Source: CAYUET01 sp964443875 (GTDB taxonomy: Bacteria > Auribacterota > JAFGBW01). From it: a stretch of DNA of 6,868 nucleotides. The translations under genes and the position numbers were made by a program. Shown piece by piece: positions 1 to 5,588 of the stretch. The first letter of the stretch is position 1; every line of letters begins with the position of its first letter. The DNA lies in assembly GCA_964443875.1 (NCBI GenBank), contig CAYUET010000072.1, forward strand, positions 1 through 6,868, in the 5' to 3' direction. The notes below the pieces were generated by a model that was not told the DNA's origin, did no database searches, and saw only the letters and a program-made list of their open reading frames with translations.

Positions 1-1
1 C

Positions 2-355
2 GGCAAAGCGCATTTAAAAGTTTTCCGGTCCGTGCGGGGAGGGGGAGTGTGTAGCATTCTTCCCGCCGATCCCCGGCAGGTCGTCAGGCCCTCCATTGAT
101 TTTCTTTTTGACTCTCTGCCTCATGTCTATAAAAACAGGATTGTGGGAATTGTCCTTACGGGTATGGGGGATGACGGCATGATCGGAATGGAAGCCCTTA
201 AAAAGGCGGGGGCTAAGACAATTATTCAGGATGAAGCGACCAGTATGATTTACGGCATGCCGGGCGCAGTTTTATCAAAAGTTTCAGTGGATTATGTTCT
301 TTCCTTTCCCGGGATTTCTCCGGTTGCTCTGCGTCTGATTTCAGAGATGGGATAA
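2..355 (+). CDS. cheB: CheB protein-glutamate methylesterase, C-terminal part (5' truncated)
   Basis: CheB removes methyl groups from (and deamidates) glutamate side chains of chemoreceptors, which resets receptor sensitivity in chemotaxis. It acts in the cytoplasm at receptor arrays. The 117 visible residues are the C-terminal end of the catalytic domain; the reading frame is open at the window edge, so the receiver domain and the catalytic Ser and His lie upstream. Seen here are the HLKV strand near the left edge, RPSIDFLF (visible residues 29-36), the hallmark LTGMGDDG (52-59) whose second Asp (visible residue 58) corresponds to the catalytic Asp of the Ser-His-Asp triad, and QDEATSMIYGMP (76-87). 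The protein ends soon after the domain, so no fusion follows. A GTG at 32 is not the true start because conserved sequence continues upstream of it. The stop is 10 bases before the recombinase gene, suggesting co-transcription. Identification is strong; the chemotaxis partners are outside the window. Confidence 0.93.
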   Translation, partial: GKAHLKVFRSVRGGGVCSILPADPRQVVRPSIDFLFDSLPHVYKNRIVGIVLTGMGDDGMIGMEALKKAGAKTIIQDEATSMIYGMPGAVLSKVSVDYVLSFPGISPVALRLISEMG

Positions 356-365
356 CCCCTCCAAC

Positions 366-1252
366 ATGCCTTCAGAATCGCTCATTGAAGAATTCCTCGC
401 CTACGGGGTGTTTGAAAGACATTTTTCCGGGAATACCGTTGAAGCCTATAAAAATGACCTGACCCATTTCCTGGCCTGGATGGAAGCCCGGAAAACCGAT
501 CTCATGAAGATCGATTTCACTCTGCTTTCCGAGTTTTTTTCCGAGCGAAGAATGGAAGGCCGCCAGTTTTCCTCCATCGCCCGGTCGCTTTTCTGCCTGC
601 GGGTTTTTTTCGCGTGGCTGATCGAAAAGGGCTTACGCAAGGACAGCCCGGCGGAGCTTCTTGAAACACCCAAACTCTGGTCAACGCTGCCTGAATTGCT
701 TTCCCCTGAGGAAATCGATCTTTTGATTAAAACCGCAGGAGGAAAAAAATACGCCGACTACAGAAACCAGGCCATCCTTGAAGTGCTCTACGGCTGCGGT
801 TTGCGAGTCAGCGAGCTTGTCTCCCTTAAGATGGAGGATCTGAACCTCCCGAAGGATTATCTGATCTGTTTCGGAAAAGGGGGGAAGGAGCGTGCGGTTC
901 CCTTTGGCAAAAGCACCCGGAAAGCCCTGGANNNNNNNNNNGTGATCCCCTGCTTCAAAAAACGGGGATGACGCTTCATGAGGTTTTTATCAGCCAGAAA
1001 AAGACCCCTTTAAGCCGTCAGCATGTGTGGCTGGAGCTGAAAAAGATTGCGCTCAGGGCCGGGATTCAAAAGGAGATCTATCCTCATATTTTCAGGCATT
1101 CCTATGCCACCCATATTCTCGCCGGAGGCGGGGATCTGAGAATTGTCCAGGAATTATTGGGGCATGCCGATATCATGACCACTCAAAAATATACTCAGGT
1201 GGACAAAAGCCGGATGATACGGCAGTATAAAAGCATGCACCCGAGGGCCTGA
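366..1252 (+). CDS. xerD: XerC/XerD-family tyrosine recombinase (interrupted by assembly gap)
   Basis: This is a tyrosine recombinase of the XerC/XerD family, which resolves chromosome dimers at dif sites during cell division. The first part (366 to about 931, 188 residues) holds the SAM-like N-terminal DNA-binding domain (about 1-95) and the start of the catalytic domain, with GCGLRVSEL (catalytic Arg147) and GKGGKER (Lys171). After ten Ns the protein resumes in another frame from about 944, with HIFRHSYATH (catalytic His and Arg), LGHADIMTTQKYT (His and the nucleophile Tyr) and the family-typical ending HPRA. All six catalytic residues are therefore present. The frame change is explained by the arbitrary gap length, so this is probably an intact gene of about 298 residues and not a pseudogene. 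The C-terminal tail looks slightly more like XerD than XerC, but a lone XerC/D or a mobile-element integrase cannot be excluded. ATG 366 has only a weak ribosome site; coupling to cheB is plausible. Confidence 0.92.
932..941. other. Assembly gap (10 Ns) inside the recombinase gene
   Basis: Ten Ns split the recombinase reading frame. The two flanking halves are in different frames as written (phase of 366 versus phase of 944). A continuous gene needs a true gap of 3n+2 bases. From the K-to-H spacing of E. coli XerD (K172 to H244), about 8 residues are missing between the halves, which corresponds to about 20 bases and satisfies that condition. Confidence 0.97.
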
Positions 1253-1261
1253 CTTGACTCT

Positions 1262-1323
1262 TGCAGAAAAAGTCGTGCTTTTCTGGAATTTCCGTATGGA
1301 AACCGGACCCGTATTTTTCTGCA
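1262..1323 (+). repeat. Nested inverted repeat / three-helix stem-loop between xer and dus
   Basis: A perfect 10-base inverted repeat (TGCAGAAAAA at 1262-1271, TTTTTCTGCA at 1314-1323) encloses a second helix (1282-1286 with 1303-1307, one G-U pair), and this encloses a third (TTTCC 1289-1293 with GGAAA 1298-1302, loop GTAT). The helices are collinear, so a transcript could fold into one rod with an internal loop and a two-base bulge. It starts 10 bases after the xer stop. It could be an mRNA-end stabiliser, a leader element of dus, or a small palindromic repeat; no T-run follows it, so a simple terminator is less likely. Confidence 0.5.
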
Positions 1324-1350
1324 GGAATAATTGAGGCTTTTTAGCATAGT

Positions 1351-1373
1351 GACCCGTGTTCGGGTTTATTTTA
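1351..1373 (+). terminator. Terminator-like hairpin upstream of dus
   Basis: ACCCG (1352-1356) pairs perfectly with CGGGT (1361-1365) around a TGTT loop, with a possible G-T closing pair, and is followed by TTTATTTT. This is the shape of a short Rho-independent terminator. It sits just upstream of the dus ribosome site, so it could end the cheB-xer transcript or act as an attenuator in the dus leader. The stem is short, so confidence is moderate. Confidence 0.42.
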
Positions 1374-1390
1374 AAAAAGGAAAAAGAAGA

Positions 1391-2362
1391 ATGAGTTTTT
1401 TTATTGGAACATTAAAAGTTGAAAAACCCTATATTGCCGGCCCCATGGCCGAGCTTTCCCATATTGCCTTAAGGCAGCAGATTACCCGTTTCGGCGGCGC
1501 AGGTCTTCTTTTTACGGAAATGCTGGACGCCGGGAGAGTTCCCCGTGAAGTCAAAGAGCATAATCCCTGGCTTGAGAAGCCGGAAGGCGCACCTCCCCAG
1601 ATTTTTCAGCTTGTGGTCTCTGAAGAGGAAAAGGCCGTCAAGGCCGTGCAATTCCTTGAGGATTTCGGAGCGGAGGGCATCGATCTCAATATGGGCTGCG
1701 CTGCACCCAACATCCGCAAAATGAAGGGCGGGGTAAGCCTCATGAAAGAGACCGACAAGGCGAAAAGCCTTGTTGCCTCAGTCCGCAGGAAATATAAAGG
1801 GCCTCTGACCTCTAAAATCAGAACCGGATTTGAAAAGGATATTTCAAAAACCATTGCGTTTGCAAAAGCCCTTGAGAGTGAAGGCATTGACGCCCTCATT
1901 TTTCACCCCCGCCTTCACAATCAGAAATTCAAAGCCCTTGCCGACTGGTCGGGAGTAGGTGAAGTCAAGAAGGCGCTGAGCATTCCTGTTATCGGGAACG
2001 GCGACATTAATTCTGCGGAAGAGGCCCGCAACAGGCTTCACCAGTCGGGTGCAGACGGGGTGATGATCAGCCGCCTGAGCGCGGTAAAGCCCTGGATTTT
2101 CAGGGAAATTGAAAGACTGGAACAGGGCGTTTCTGAAAAATTCAAATGGAATCCTGAAGAAATCTGGATGGAATTTTTTACCTCGGTGATAAGTTACTTC
2201 GATGAAAAAGACGCCCTGAAGCGCATGGTGAAATGGACGGAATATTATGCCCGCAATTTTACCTATGGCCATCATTTCTGGGTGAAGGTGAAAAATTCCG
2301 AAACCCTTGAAAAAGCAAAAGAGGAAGCCTGCAGATTTTTTGAAAGCCTGAAAAAGGCGTAA
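1391..2362 (+). CDS. dus: tRNA-dihydrouridine synthase family protein
   Basis: Dus enzymes are FMN-dependent cytoplasmic oxidoreductases that use NADPH to reduce specific uridines in the tRNA D-loop to dihydrouridine. The 323-residue product has the family's TIM-barrel order: AGPMAELSH (16-24), FTEM (41-44), IDLNMGC with the catalytic Cys103 (97-103), SKIRTG with the FMN-contacting Lys142 (141-146), FHPR with His172 (171-174), PVIGNGDI (199-206) and GADGVMISR...KPWIF (220-237). A helical C-terminal domain follows. Length and motifs are complete. The sequence after the catalytic Cys (AAPNIRKMKGG) differs from the commoner GCP form and points to a DusB-like side branch rather than classical DusA/B/C. 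The start chosen is ATG 1391, 9 bases after AAGGA; an in-frame TTG at 1331 would add 20 residues unlike the family, read through a terminator-like hairpin. The gene is separated from xer by 138 bases with two hairpins, so it may be a separate unit. Family certain, tRNA position specificity unknown. Confidence 0.93.
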   Translation: MSFFIGTLKVEKPYIAGPMAELSHIALRQQITRFGGAGLLFTEMLDAGRVPREVKEHNPWLEKPEGAPPQIFQLVVSEEEKAVKAVQFLEDFGAEGIDLNMGCAAPNIRKMKGGVSLMKETDKAKSLVASVRRKYKGPLTSKIRTGFEKDISKTIAFAKALESEGIDALIFHPRLHNQKFKALADWSGVGEVKKALSIPVIGNGDINSAEEARNRLHQSGADGVMISRLSAVKPWIFREIERLEQGVSEKFKWNPEEIWMEFFTSVISYFDEKDALKRMVKWTEYYARNFTYGHHFWVKVKNSETLEKAKEEACRFFESLKKA

Positions 2363-2562
2363 GGCGAAAGACGGCGGGGTCCCCGTAAGGACAGGCCCTT
2401 CGGGAGCGGGAGGTATGGAAGAGATGGATGCCGGGATCAAGTCTTGTATGATATGAAAGCGAAGTCAAGGGGAAGGTCTGGGCACTTCGAGAGGCGGAGT
2501 GCCCGGGAGGCAGTAGAAGGGACCCGGGAGTGAAGACTTTGATAGCCGGGGAAGAGCTGACA
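2363..2562 (+). other. G-rich non-coding stretch with strong hairpin, possible structured RNA
   Basis: This 200-base stretch is much richer in G and purines on the + strand than the AT-rich gene that follows, and contains no convincing gene. Its core is a 13-pair hairpin: 2477-2489 pairs with 2495-2507 around an AGAGG loop, including GGGCACT with AGTGCCC. Three of the pairs are G-U, so the full stem exists only in RNA read from the + strand. A longer-range helix is possible between TCAAGTCTT (2437-2445) and AAGACTTTGA (2533-2542, one bulged T). The octamer CCCGGGAG occurs twice (2502-2509, 2523-2530). It could be a small RNA, an untranslated tail of dus, or nested remains of repeats. I do not recognise a known RNA family in it. 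Confidence 0.4.
2422..2451. repeat. Possible degenerate interspersed repeat
   Basis: ATGGATGCCGGGATCAAGTC followed by TTGTATGATATGA resembles the widespread short palindromic bacterial repeat of the form GGATGCCGGATCAAGTCCGGCATGACA, with the right arm decayed. This recognition is from memory of the consensus; it needs comparison with other copies in the same genome. It lies inside the G-rich stretch after dus. Confidence 0.35.
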
Positions 2563-2591
2563 TTGACACGACGGGATTTTCACGTTACTTT
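2563..2591 (+). promoter_or_regulatory. Sigma70-like promoter for the GNAT-like gene, possibly leaderless
   Basis: A perfect -35 box TTGACA (2563-2568) is followed after 17 bases by TACTTT (2586-2591), which keeps the three most conserved -10 positions. Transcription would start about six to seven bases later, that is, at or next to ATG 2598. No ribosome-binding sequence is present before that ATG, so a leaderless message is plausible. An alternative -10 (TTTAAT at 2589-2594) has a poor spacing. Confidence 0.5.
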
Positions 2592-2597
2592 AATATT

Positions 2598-3503
2598 ATG
2601 AGAAATTTCATTGTTTTCATTTTTACGATCGGTGTTTTATTCACAGATCCAAAAGTGTTTGCGGATAGCGGTTTTACGGATCACTATCTTGCTCCAAAAT
2701 CTTCTTTTTCCCCGGACGAGGAGCCTTTGCTGAATCTTTCTGAAGACGGGGAGCATCCGGATTCAACCGGGGAAAAAACGATATTCAATATCGAGATTGA
2801 ACACGGAAGTCTGCGGGATTTGAATGATCTTCCCTATAACCCGGCTTATTCCATTGATCGTAAGATCTGGACGGAAAACATGGGACCAGGTGTTTCGTTT
2901 TTCAAAGCTTTGTGTGACGGTCAACTGGCGGGTCTGATTATGTTTGAACCCAATCATGAAAAGCAGATAGAAGTCGTTTATGGTTTGGAGGTCAATGAGG
3001 CTTACAGCAGAAAGGGGATAGCCAGGCAATTATTGCTGCAGGCTGTTTATGAGAGCCTGGAAAATGATTTCCATGGCAGAATCGCACTAAAACCTTCAGA
3101 ACTGGCAAAGAAATTCTATTATGATCTGGGCTTTGATTTTTCATCTTCCAATAATGAATGGATAACGCTTGATGCGGATAATGCCATTTCGCTGATTAAC
3201 AGTTTAAGTGAAAAACTTCAGGTCAAAGATCAGAGCTTTGACGGGATTGCGCCTTTGGATGACGGAGAATTGAAACTCCTGCTTGATTCCGGACGAATTA
3301 ATTTTTTGAGTTATGAAGACGTTACCCACCTGAATGAAGAGCAGGTGATCTTATTGAAAAAATTAATTGCAACTTTATACCCGGAAAAGGAACCTCTTAA
3401 GGTGTTGGATGAAATGATCAACTCTCCGCAGCGGATCAGGGATGTGTATGATCATGCGATTAATCGAATTTATCTGGCGGATTTTGCTGACATCAGCGCA
3501 TAA
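2598..3503 (+). CDS. Exported-looking GNAT-fold protein with N-terminal LAPK motif
   Basis: The 301-residue product starts with a signal-peptide-like segment: a short basic start (MR), a hydrophobic core (about 4-15) and a possible cleavage site after VFA (22). LAPK follows at 31-34, then an acidic, probably disordered linker (36-60). Residues about 62-192 look like a GNAT acetyltransferase fold: motif A is VYGLEVNEAYSRKGIARQLL (127-146), and motif B is AKKFYYDLGFDF (170-181). The usual Arg/Gln that opens the acetyl-CoA pyrophosphate loop is Ser137. Residues 195-301 are predicted helical and not recognised; they contain short L-x-x-E-x-V-type helices. GNAT enzymes transfer acyl groups from acyl-CoA to amines, and acyl-CoA is cytoplasmic, so an exported GNAT is puzzling: the N-terminus may be an anchor or a sorting signal, or the domain may no longer be catalytic. 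No ribosome site precedes ATG 2598 and no alternative ATG/GTG start is near. The coding sequence is AT-richer than the genes to its left. Substrate unknown. Confidence 0.72.
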   Translation: MRNFIVFIFTIGVLFTDPKVFADSGFTDHYLAPKSSFSPDEEPLLNLSEDGEHPDSTGEKTIFNIEIEHGSLRDLNDLPYNPAYSIDRKIWTENMGPGVSFFKALCDGQLAGLIMFEPNHEKQIEVVYGLEVNEAYSRKGIARQLLLQAVYESLENDFHGRIALKPSELAKKFYYDLGFDFSSSNNEWITLDADNAISLINSLSEKLQVKDQSFDGIAPLDDGELKLLLDSGRINFLSYEDVTHLNEEQVILLKKLIATLYPEKEPLKVLDEMINSPQRIRDVYDHAINRIYLADFADISA

Positions 3504-3622
3504 TCGGCCGCTGACGTTTCCCATTGTGAACGGCAGACCTCAGCAATCCTCTGAATTTTACTCTTATCTTGTTGATGCAGATGGGATTTGTTAGGTTGAG
3601 GACTTTTCGCAGGGAGGGGAAT

Positions 3623-4513
3623 GTGAAAGAGTTTAAATTTAAAAAAATAGATGCGTTTGCTGAAAAGAATTCAAGGGGAAATCCGGCGGGCTGTATCCCT
3701 CTTGATTCGTTTTCGGACATTTCTGAAGAAGAAATGCAGAAAATTGCAAAAGAACTTCAGGGTTCTGTATCCGAGGTCGGATTTGTTTCACAGGAGGGAT
3801 CTGACAAATATAAACTCCGGTTCTTTTCGTCTGAAAGAGAGGTGGATTTCTGCGGTCATGCAACAATCGCCATCATGCATGATCTTCTTCGGAATAAGGA
3901 TTCATTGAATACAAGAGAAGTATCCATATCCACCCGTCGCGGTGAACTATTTGTGCTGAACAGAATCCCTGAAGAAGATTCGGTTTATGTCCGGGCACCT
4001 GAACCCGTTTATCATGAAAATACGGTTTCCAGAGATGAGATATCCGGGTATCTCCATGTAAATGCGGCTGATCTCGATGAAAAGATATCCATTATCAATG
4101 CTGGATTAACCACTCTGCTGGTGCCTGTCAAAAAAATGGACCCCCTTTTGAATATCCATCCCATCATTGAACAGCTTAAAGAGTTCACCCTGAAAAAGGA
4201 CATTGATATTATCGAGGTGTTTACTTCTGAGGTTGTTTCAGAAAACAATGACTACAGGGTCCGTGTTTTTGCCCCTAAATTCGGCTATCTTGAAGACCCG
4301 GCAACCGGATCAGGTAATTCCGCCTTTGGGTATTATCTGCTGAAAAATAAATTATGGGATGGGTTGAGGCCTTTATCCCTGGAACAGAATTCAGATAGAA
4401 TCCATTTCAATGTTGTTAAGCTGATGACACAAAAAGATTCAAAAAATAATCGGAAGGTGTTTTTTGGCGGAAAAGGAATATCAAGAATTGAAGGGAAGTA
4501 CATAGTGCATTAG
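3623..4513 (+). CDS. PhzF-family isomerase/epimerase-like protein
   Basis: The product belongs to the PhzF family (diaminopimelate-epimerase fold), whose best known member isomerises trans-2,3-dihydro-3-hydroxyanthranilate in phenazine synthesis; most members have no known substrate. From GTG 3623 it has 296 residues, normal for the family. Visible landmarks are KKIDAFAEKNSRGNPAGC (7-24), SVSEVGFV (48-55) with Glu51 in the place of the catalytic Glu45 of PhzF, LRFFSSEREVDFCGHAT (65-81) with the conserved DxCGHAT, and RVFAPKFGYLEDPATGSG (214-231) with Asp225 in the conserved EDPATGS block. The two related alpha/beta halves are both present. The GTG start lies four bases after a strong AGGGAGGGG ribosome site; an upstream in-frame TTG at 3569 would add 18 unrelated residues. 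It begins 119 bases after the GNAT-like gene. There are no phenazine genes nearby, so it should not be called phzF. Family sure, reaction unknown. Confidence 0.9.
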   Translation: MKEFKFKKIDAFAEKNSRGNPAGCIPLDSFSDISEEEMQKIAKELQGSVSEVGFVSQEGSDKYKLRFFSSEREVDFCGHATIAIMHDLLRNKDSLNTREVSISTRRGELFVLNRIPEEDSVYVRAPEPVYHENTVSRDEISGYLHVNAADLDEKISIINAGLTTLLVPVKKMDPLLNIHPIIEQLKEFTLKKDIDIIEVFTSEVVSENNDYRVRVFAPKFGYLEDPATGSGNSAFGYYLLKNKLWDGLRPLSLEQNSDRIHFNVVKLMTQKDSKNNRKVFFGGKGISRIEGKYIVH

Positions 4514-4526
4514 ACATTTTCATTTT

Positions 4527-4554
4527 AATCCCCCCTGGGGATGAGGGGGTGATT
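4527..4554 (+). terminator. GC-rich hairpin after the PhzF-family gene, possible terminator
   Basis: CCCCCT (4531-4536) pairs with AGGGGG (4544-4549) around GGGGATG, and after a one-base bulge AATC (4527-4530) pairs with GATT (4551-4554). It lies 13 bases after the stop codon, where a terminator is expected. The following sequence (TGTAATCTTG) is not a clean T-run, so this may terminate weakly or only protect the 3' end. Confidence 0.4.
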
Positions 4555-4604
4555 TGTAATCTTGAGTCTAGTGTAGTGTAACGTAATTAGATGTATTTTT
4601 TATT

Positions 4605-4757
4605 GTCATTGCGAGGCTTTGCGAAGCAATCCCGAAGGAACGGACATGAATAAGCAAGGTTCAAGGAACAAAAAGATAGAATTAATAATAAAACACAATC
4701 CGGAATATAAAGATCTGTTTGACGAGATTGCTTCGTCGCGGAACTCCTCGCAATGAC
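4605..4757. mobile_element. MITE-like fold-back element with GTCATTGCGAGG terminal inverted repeats
   Basis: The element begins with GTCATTGCGAGG (4605-4616) and ends with its exact complement CCTCGCAATGAC (4746-4757). Inside, CGAAGCAATC (4622-4631) is matched by GATTGCTTCG (4726-4735). The arms thus pair over 22 bases, apart from an asymmetric patch (5 bases left, 10 right), as if the left arm has lost five bases. About 94 AT-rich bases separate the arms, with no gene. GTCATTGCGAGG...GAAGCAATC is, from memory, a very widespread non-autonomous bacterial repeat; read on the minus strand, its ends give the familiar spurious peptides RSSATKQS and RDCFA. No target-site duplication is evident. It occupies nearly half of the 333-base gap between the PhzF-family and methyltransferase genes. 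Confidence 0.8.
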
Positions 4758-4767
4758 GTTCAAATGA

Positions 4768-4816
4768 TGTACCTGTCTAAATGATACGCTATACTTGCTG
4801 ATCAGGGCGGCTGATC
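4768..4816 (+). promoter_or_regulatory. Probable promoter and leader hairpin of the first methyltransferase
   Basis: TATACT (4790-4795) matches the -10 consensus at five of six positions; the -35 region (TGTACC, 4768-4773, 16-base spacer) is poor. Transcription would start near 4802, next to a perfect 6-bp hairpin, GATCAG (4800-4805) with CTGATC (4811-4816), loop GGCGG. The 8-base palindrome CTGATCAG (4798-4805) overlaps it. The hairpin could be an operator or stabilise the 5' end. Because the -35 is weak, an activator may be needed. Confidence 0.35.
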
Positions 4817-4846
4817 TTGAAAATATTAAAAATAAGGAATGATTGA

Positions 4847-5461
4847 ATGAAAAATGATGTGGACTATTGGAATAAGGATGCTTCAGTTTATGATTCACGT
4901 GCCAGGCGATCACAGCAGGCCTATGAGAAAATTATTGAAAATATCAAAAGAATAAGTGGAAAAGATAGGGTTGTGCTTGATGTTGGAACAGGAACCGGAG
5001 AGGCTTCGCTTAAACTTTATGACAGTGTCAAGCAGATCGTCGCCATAGATTCTTCGCCCGAAATGATTAAGATTGCGGATAGAAAATCCAGGGATAGGGG
5101 TATAAAGAATATTTCTTTTCTGGTTCACGATCTTAAATCTCTGCCCCATGACGGGCAGCTGTTTGATATCATTATTCTTATCAATGTGCTTCATGTTGTT
5201 TCCTGTCCGGAAGATCTTATTGAAGAGGTCAAGGCAAGACTTAAAACCGGAGGTAAAATTATTATTGCAACTTATTTGCATGATGAGAATCTGATAAGCA
5301 GGGTGATTTCTTTTATTATGAAACGTAAAGGACACCCCATTGTGAATAAGTTTAACAGCAGTACCCTTTGCAGTTTCATTGAAAAGAGATCATTAAAGAT
5401 TCTTGAAAAAGAAAAAATTCCGAATCTCATGCCTGTCGGCTATGTTGTCGTTTCAAGATAA
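4847..5461 (+). CDS. Class I SAM-dependent methyltransferase
   Basis: The 204-residue product is a small soluble Rossmann-fold methyltransferase that would use S-adenosylmethionine. Motif I is VLDVGTGTGEAS (43-54), the ribose-binding acidic residue is Asp68 in VAIDSSPEMI (65-74), the adenine-contacting region is HDLKSLP (94-100), and the strand-4 block is FDIIILINVLHVV (106-118), followed by RLKTGGKIIIATYL (131-144). The last third (150-204) lacks a recognisable substrate-recognition insertion, so the acceptor is unknown; general sequence features fit the UbiE/Methyltransf_11/25 group. AAGGA (4834-4838) eight bases before ATG 4847 supports the start. It appears to be a single-gene unit, following a MITE-like element and its own promoter-like sequence and 127 bases ahead of the next gene. 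The length is at the short end for the family but the C-terminal beta-strand (GYVVVSR) is present. Confidence 0.88.
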   Translation: MKNDVDYWNKDASVYDSRARRSQQAYEKIIENIKRISGKDRVVLDVGTGTGEASLKLYDSVKQIVAIDSSPEMIKIADRKSRDRGIKNISFLVHDLKSLPHDGQLFDIIILINVLHVVSCPEDLIEEVKARLKTGGKIIIATYLHDENLISRVISFIMKRKGHPIVNKFNSSTLCSFIEKRSLKILEKEKIPNLMPVGYVVVSR

Positions 5462-5557
5462 AGAATAGGGGGGCTGTTTCACTCGTTGGATTGTCTTGTT
5501 TTCAGTAACGGAGTCCGGATGAATTTTTTATCGAAGATTTGAATTTTCGGATGGGCT

Positions 5558-5563
5558 TATAAT
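5558..5563 (+). promoter_or_regulatory. -10 box TATAAT before the second methyltransferase
   Basis: A perfect TATAAT lies 12 bases upstream of the AAGGAGG ribosome site and 25 bases upstream of ATG 5589. The nearest -35-like TTGAAT (5539-5544) is only 13 bases away, which is too close, and nothing good lies at 16-18 bases. The call rests on the -10 box alone. Confidence 0.3.
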
Positions 5564-5588
5564 TATAGAAATGCGAAGGAGGAACGTC

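Noticed and set aside
1254..1282. TTGACT as a -35 box after xer
   Set aside because: No acceptable -10 sequence at 16-18 bases (GCTTTT); the match is probably chance.
1331..1390. 20-residue upstream extension of dus from TTG
   Set aside because: It reads through the terminator-like hairpin, gives a basic peptide unlike Dus N-termini, and ATG 1391 has a ribosome site.
1844..2440. 198-residue minus-strand frame opposite dus
   Set aside because: Antisense to a well-supported dus gene, no recognisable motif, and it continues into the G-rich spacer; it is a shadow of the coding strand.
2415..2456. Small 13-residue frame MEEMDAGIKSCMI with a GGGAGG before it
   Set aside because: It coincides with the decayed interspersed repeat and is too short; the peptide is a typical translation of that repeat.
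3623..4513. Phenazine biosynthesis gene phzF
   Set aside because: Only the broad family is supported; no other phenazine genes are visible, and most family members are unrelated to phenazines.
4587..4913. 108-residue minus-strand reading frame
   Set aside because: It is mostly the translated MITE-like repeat (RSSATKQS and RDCFA are typical of such translations) and overlaps the methyltransferase start antisense.
5571..5588. Upstream ATG for the second methyltransferase
   Set aside because: The perfect AAGGAGG sits inside this extension and is ideally spaced for ATG 5589.
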